The notes beneath the pieces are model-generated. The model saw nothing but the letters and a program-made list of their open reading frames with translations, was not told where the DNA came from and ran no database searches. A program made the position numbers and the translations under genes. A DNA stretch of 8,571 nucleotides from Alphaproteobacteria bacterium (GTDB lineage Bacteria; Pseudomonadota; Alphaproteobacteria; Micavibrionales; UBA2020), in contig JAQSWE010000098.1 in NCBI GenBank assembly GCA_029266795.1, positions 1 to 8,571 on the forward strand, written 5' to 3'. Below are positions 7,254 through 8,571 of this stretch, piece after piece; within the stretch, counting starts at the first letter, position 1; every line of letters starts with the position of its first letter.

Positions 7254-7336
7254 TATGGGAATTTGAATTCCTGTTTCCCTCACCCGCCTCTCCCGCTACA
7301 CTCCGGTTAGTTTCAACGCAGACGGAGTGCGGATCG

Positions 7337-7684
7337 ATGAAAGATGTTTTCAACTGGCTGGCCGGCAAACCATCGCAGCAGTACACGATGTTTGGCGACA
7401 GCAATTCGATCAAGTTCAACCGCGCGGCACGGTTCGTGGAGCGTGTGGTCTCCGTCCCCTCGATGGTGGTTGGTGCGGCGCTGGTCGCGATCTCGATCCC
7501 TGCTGTTCTGGTCGCTCCGCCGGCTGCGGCAACCTTGTTCCTGTCCGGCGTCGCAGTTGCGGCATTCGGCAAGGCCTCCGGTCTGCTCAAGGGCGGTGTC
7601 ACCCACCTACTGGCGGCCGGTGCCTCCAGCCTTGCAAACCACCTGTCCAAGCCGAAGTACCAGACGGTGCCGAAGGCCGGTTAA
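7337..7684 (+). CDS. Unrecognised small hydrophobic protein, probably membrane-associated
   Basis: The 115-aa protein is not recognised. It has a polar N-terminus of about 40 residues (MKDVFNWLAGKPSQQYTMFG), then a long Ala/Val-rich hydrophobic stretch. That stretch could form two membrane helices (about 43-60 and 63-77) with a VAPPAA turn between them. A Gly/Ala-rich amphipathic region (80-103) and a short basic tail (KPKYQTVPKAG) follow. No cleavable signal peptide is evident because the hydrophobic part is internal. The start ATG has GGAG 9 nt upstream. It lies 83 bp after the DHH gene and 68 bp before fdxA, which has its own promoter. Other frames across this stretch are also open; this one is preferred for its start site and coherent hydrophobic layout. 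Confidence 0.7.
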   Translation: MKDVFNWLAGKPSQQYTMFGDSNSIKFNRAARFVERVVSVPSMVVGAALVAISIPAVLVAPPAAATLFLSGVAVAAFGKASGLLKGGVTHLLAAGASSLANHLSKPKYQTVPKAG

Positions 7685-7692
7685 CAGCCGAC

Positions 7693-7721
7693 TTGAACGG
7701 GCAGCTTGAAAAGCGTATATA
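7693..7721 (+). promoter_or_regulatory. Sigma70-type promoter of fdxA
   Basis: TTGAAC (7693-7698, 5/6) is followed after 17 bp by TATATA (7716-7721, 5/6). Transcription would begin near 7728, about 25 nt before the fdxA ATG. It starts 9 bp after the stop of the hydrophobic-protein gene, so fdxA is probably a separate unit. Confidence 0.58.
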
Positions 7722-7752
7722 ACTCCCTGACTAAAAGGGTGAAACGCCAGCC

Positions 7753-8091
7753 ATGACCTATGTCGTTACAGACGTCTGCATCAAGTGCAAATATACCGAC
7801 TGCGTGGAAGTCTGCCCGGTGGACTGCTTCTACGAGGGCGAAAACATGCTCGTCATCAACCCTGACGAATGCATCGACTGCGGGGTTTGCATTCCCGAAT
7901 GCCCGATTGACGCGATTGTTACGGATATTGATCCCCGCGGCGAGCCGTTCCTCGAGCTCAACCGCGAGTTTTCCACCGGCCCTTGGCCCAACCTGACCAA
8001 AAAGAAGCCCGCCCTGCCGGAAGCCGAGGAATTTAAAGAGACCCCTGACAAGATGTCCCTGTTCAGCCCCGAGCCCGGTGACGGCGACTGA
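7753..8091 (+). CDS. fdxA: 7Fe ferredoxin FdxA ([3Fe-4S][4Fe-4S])
   Basis: This small cytoplasmic electron carrier holds one 3Fe and one 4Fe cluster. The 112-aa length and the near-invariant opening MTYVVTDVCIKCKYTDCVEV match the FdxA family. By alignment with Azotobacter ferredoxin I, Cys9, Cys17 and Cys50 would bind the 3Fe cluster. Cys21, Cys40, Cys43 and Cys46 (ECIDCGVC) would bind the 4Fe cluster, and Cys12 and Cys25 are the extra conserved cysteines. The C-terminal part (LNREF, WPNLTKKK, FSPEPG) is also typical. The ribosome site is weak: AAAAGGG is about 13 nt from the ATG. In many alphaproteobacteria fdxA is followed by carD; here the next gene is an unrecognised protein. The electron partner is unknown. 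Confidence 0.97.
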   Translation: MTYVVTDVCIKCKYTDCVEVCPVDCFYEGENMLVINPDECIDCGVCIPECPIDAIVTDIDPRGEPFLELNREFSTGPWPNLTKKKPALPEAEEFKETPDKMSLFSPEPGDGD

Positions 8092-8094
8092 TAT

Positions 8095-8123
8095 TTGACA
8101 TAACAGTAGACCTCTGTTATGGT
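8095..8123 (+). promoter_or_regulatory. Sigma70-type promoter of the right-edge gene
   Basis: A perfect TTGACA (8095-8100) is followed after 17 bp by TATGGT (8118-8123, 4/6). Transcription would start near 8130, about 20 nt before the ATG at 8151. The -35 box begins 3 bp after the fdxA stop, leaving no room for an fdxA terminator between them. Confidence 0.66.
8099..8121. promoter_or_regulatory. 23-bp palindromic operator candidate between -35 and -10
   Basis: CATAACAG (8099-8106) and CTGTTATG (8114-8121) are perfect 8-bp inverted arms around a 7-bp centre. The site spans exactly the promoter spacer and touches both boxes. This is where a dimeric repressor (TetR or MarR type) or a MerR-type activator would bind. 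No T-tract follows, so it is not a terminator. The regulator is not in the window. Confidence 0.55.
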
Positions 8124-8150
8124 ATTCCAGTTTCAAAAAAGGAATAACCC

Positions 8151-8571
8151 ATGGCAAAGTATCCCCAAGCAGAGCAAGCCTTCGAATATACGCGCAACTC
8201 TTACGCGGACGCAGGCGGTATGCCCGCTGTTCTGAAAGCTATCCAGCTGGGTGCGGTTAACGCTATTGCGGAGCTTGTCGACCGGCCGGACGATGAAAAA
8301 GATGCGCTTATGGCGGCATCCTCCCTCATCTTCAGCAAAGACATGACTGTTTACAAGGAAGCGCCTGAAAACCTTTCAAATTACTCCGCGCAAGTGCAGC
8401 AGATAGTGGCAGATGCGGCAGCGCGCGCCGGGCAGCCCGATATCTACACACAATCCCGTGACCTCATGCAAATCGGGCTTTCCCATGCTGTCGGCGGCCG
8501 TGACATCGCGTTGAGCGCATATAATGGCTTGAAGGATCAAATTGATGAAATTGCCGAGGCAGATCCCCGCC
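8151..8571 (+). CDS. Unrecognised protein, 3' end outside window
   Basis: Open from ATG 8151 to the window edge, 140 codons are visible. AAAGGA lies about 7 nt before the start, downstream of a strong promoter. The protein begins MAKYPQAEQAFEYTRNSY and appears mostly alpha-helical, acidic and soluble, with Ala-rich segments (QIVADAAARAGQ) and GLSHAVGGRDIALSAYNG near the visible end. No signal peptide, membrane helix, cofactor motif or known domain was recognised. It is smaller in GC bias than its neighbours at several codons, but not clearly foreign. It is likely regulated through the palindrome in its promoter. I give no function; a phasin-like helical protein was considered, but there is no motif to support it. 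Confidence 0.78.
   Translation, partial: MAKYPQAEQAFEYTRNSYADAGGMPAVLKAIQLGAVNAIAELVDRPDDEKDALMAASSLIFSKDMTVYKEAPENLSNYSAQVQQIVADAAARAGQPDIYTQSRDLMQIGLSHAVGGRDIALSAYNGLKDQIDEIAEADPR

Noticed and set aside
7258..7271. GGAATT/AATTCC palindrome after the DHH gene as a terminator
   Set aside because: The stem is AT-rich with a 2-nt loop and is not followed by a T-tract, so it is probably chance.

Overview
The window looks like chromosomal DNA of a free-living alphaproteobacterium of moderately high GC. The evidence is an alphaproteobacterial-type ClpX, a 7Fe FdxA ferredoxin, a puuA/puuB-type gamma-glutamylation pair, a SufE, and a DHH phosphoesterase of the kind often annotated as exopolyphosphatase in this class. 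I cannot name the genus. No phage, transposase, CRISPR, tRNA or rRNA signal was seen.

Layout, left to right. (1) 1-323, minus strand: the N-terminal part of sufE, cut by the window edge. (2) 522-1859, plus: clpX, diverging from sufE, with no clpP beside it, an unusual Lys/Glu-rich tail and a clear intrinsic terminator. (3) 1949-2487, plus: a consensus-like sigma70 promoter, a leader of about 125 nt and a small ankyrin-repeat protein. (4) 2513-2543: a hairpin with A/T tracts on both sides that can serve both strands. (5) 2562-4941, minus, read right to left: a puuA-like glutamine-synthetase-family gene, a pair of inverted REP-like repeats, a second ankyrin protein with a TTG start, and a 24-codon Pro/Ala/Lys-rich small ORF with a very strong Shine-Dalgarno site. 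(6) 4968-6266, plus: a puuB-like FAD oxidase diverging from puuA across only 26 bp. (7) 6321-7253, plus: a DHH/DHHA1 phosphoesterase. (8) 7337-7684, plus: an unrecognised small hydrophobic protein. (9) 7753-8091, plus: fdxA with its own promoter. (10) 8151-end, plus: an unrecognised gene cut by the window edge, whose promoter carries a 23-bp palindrome between the -35 and -10 boxes.

How the genes fit together. puuA and puuB most likely form the first two steps of gamma-glutamylated amine (putrescine-type) catabolism. The aldehyde dehydrogenase and hydrolase steps are not in the window. SufE and FdxA are both linked to iron-sulfur metabolism but lie at opposite ends with no visible operon link. 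The remaining genes look like separate transcription units. I found no clearly new multi-gene system. The least explained items are the 24-aa small ORF with its ankyrin neighbour, the palindrome-controlled gene at the right edge, and the ClpX tail.
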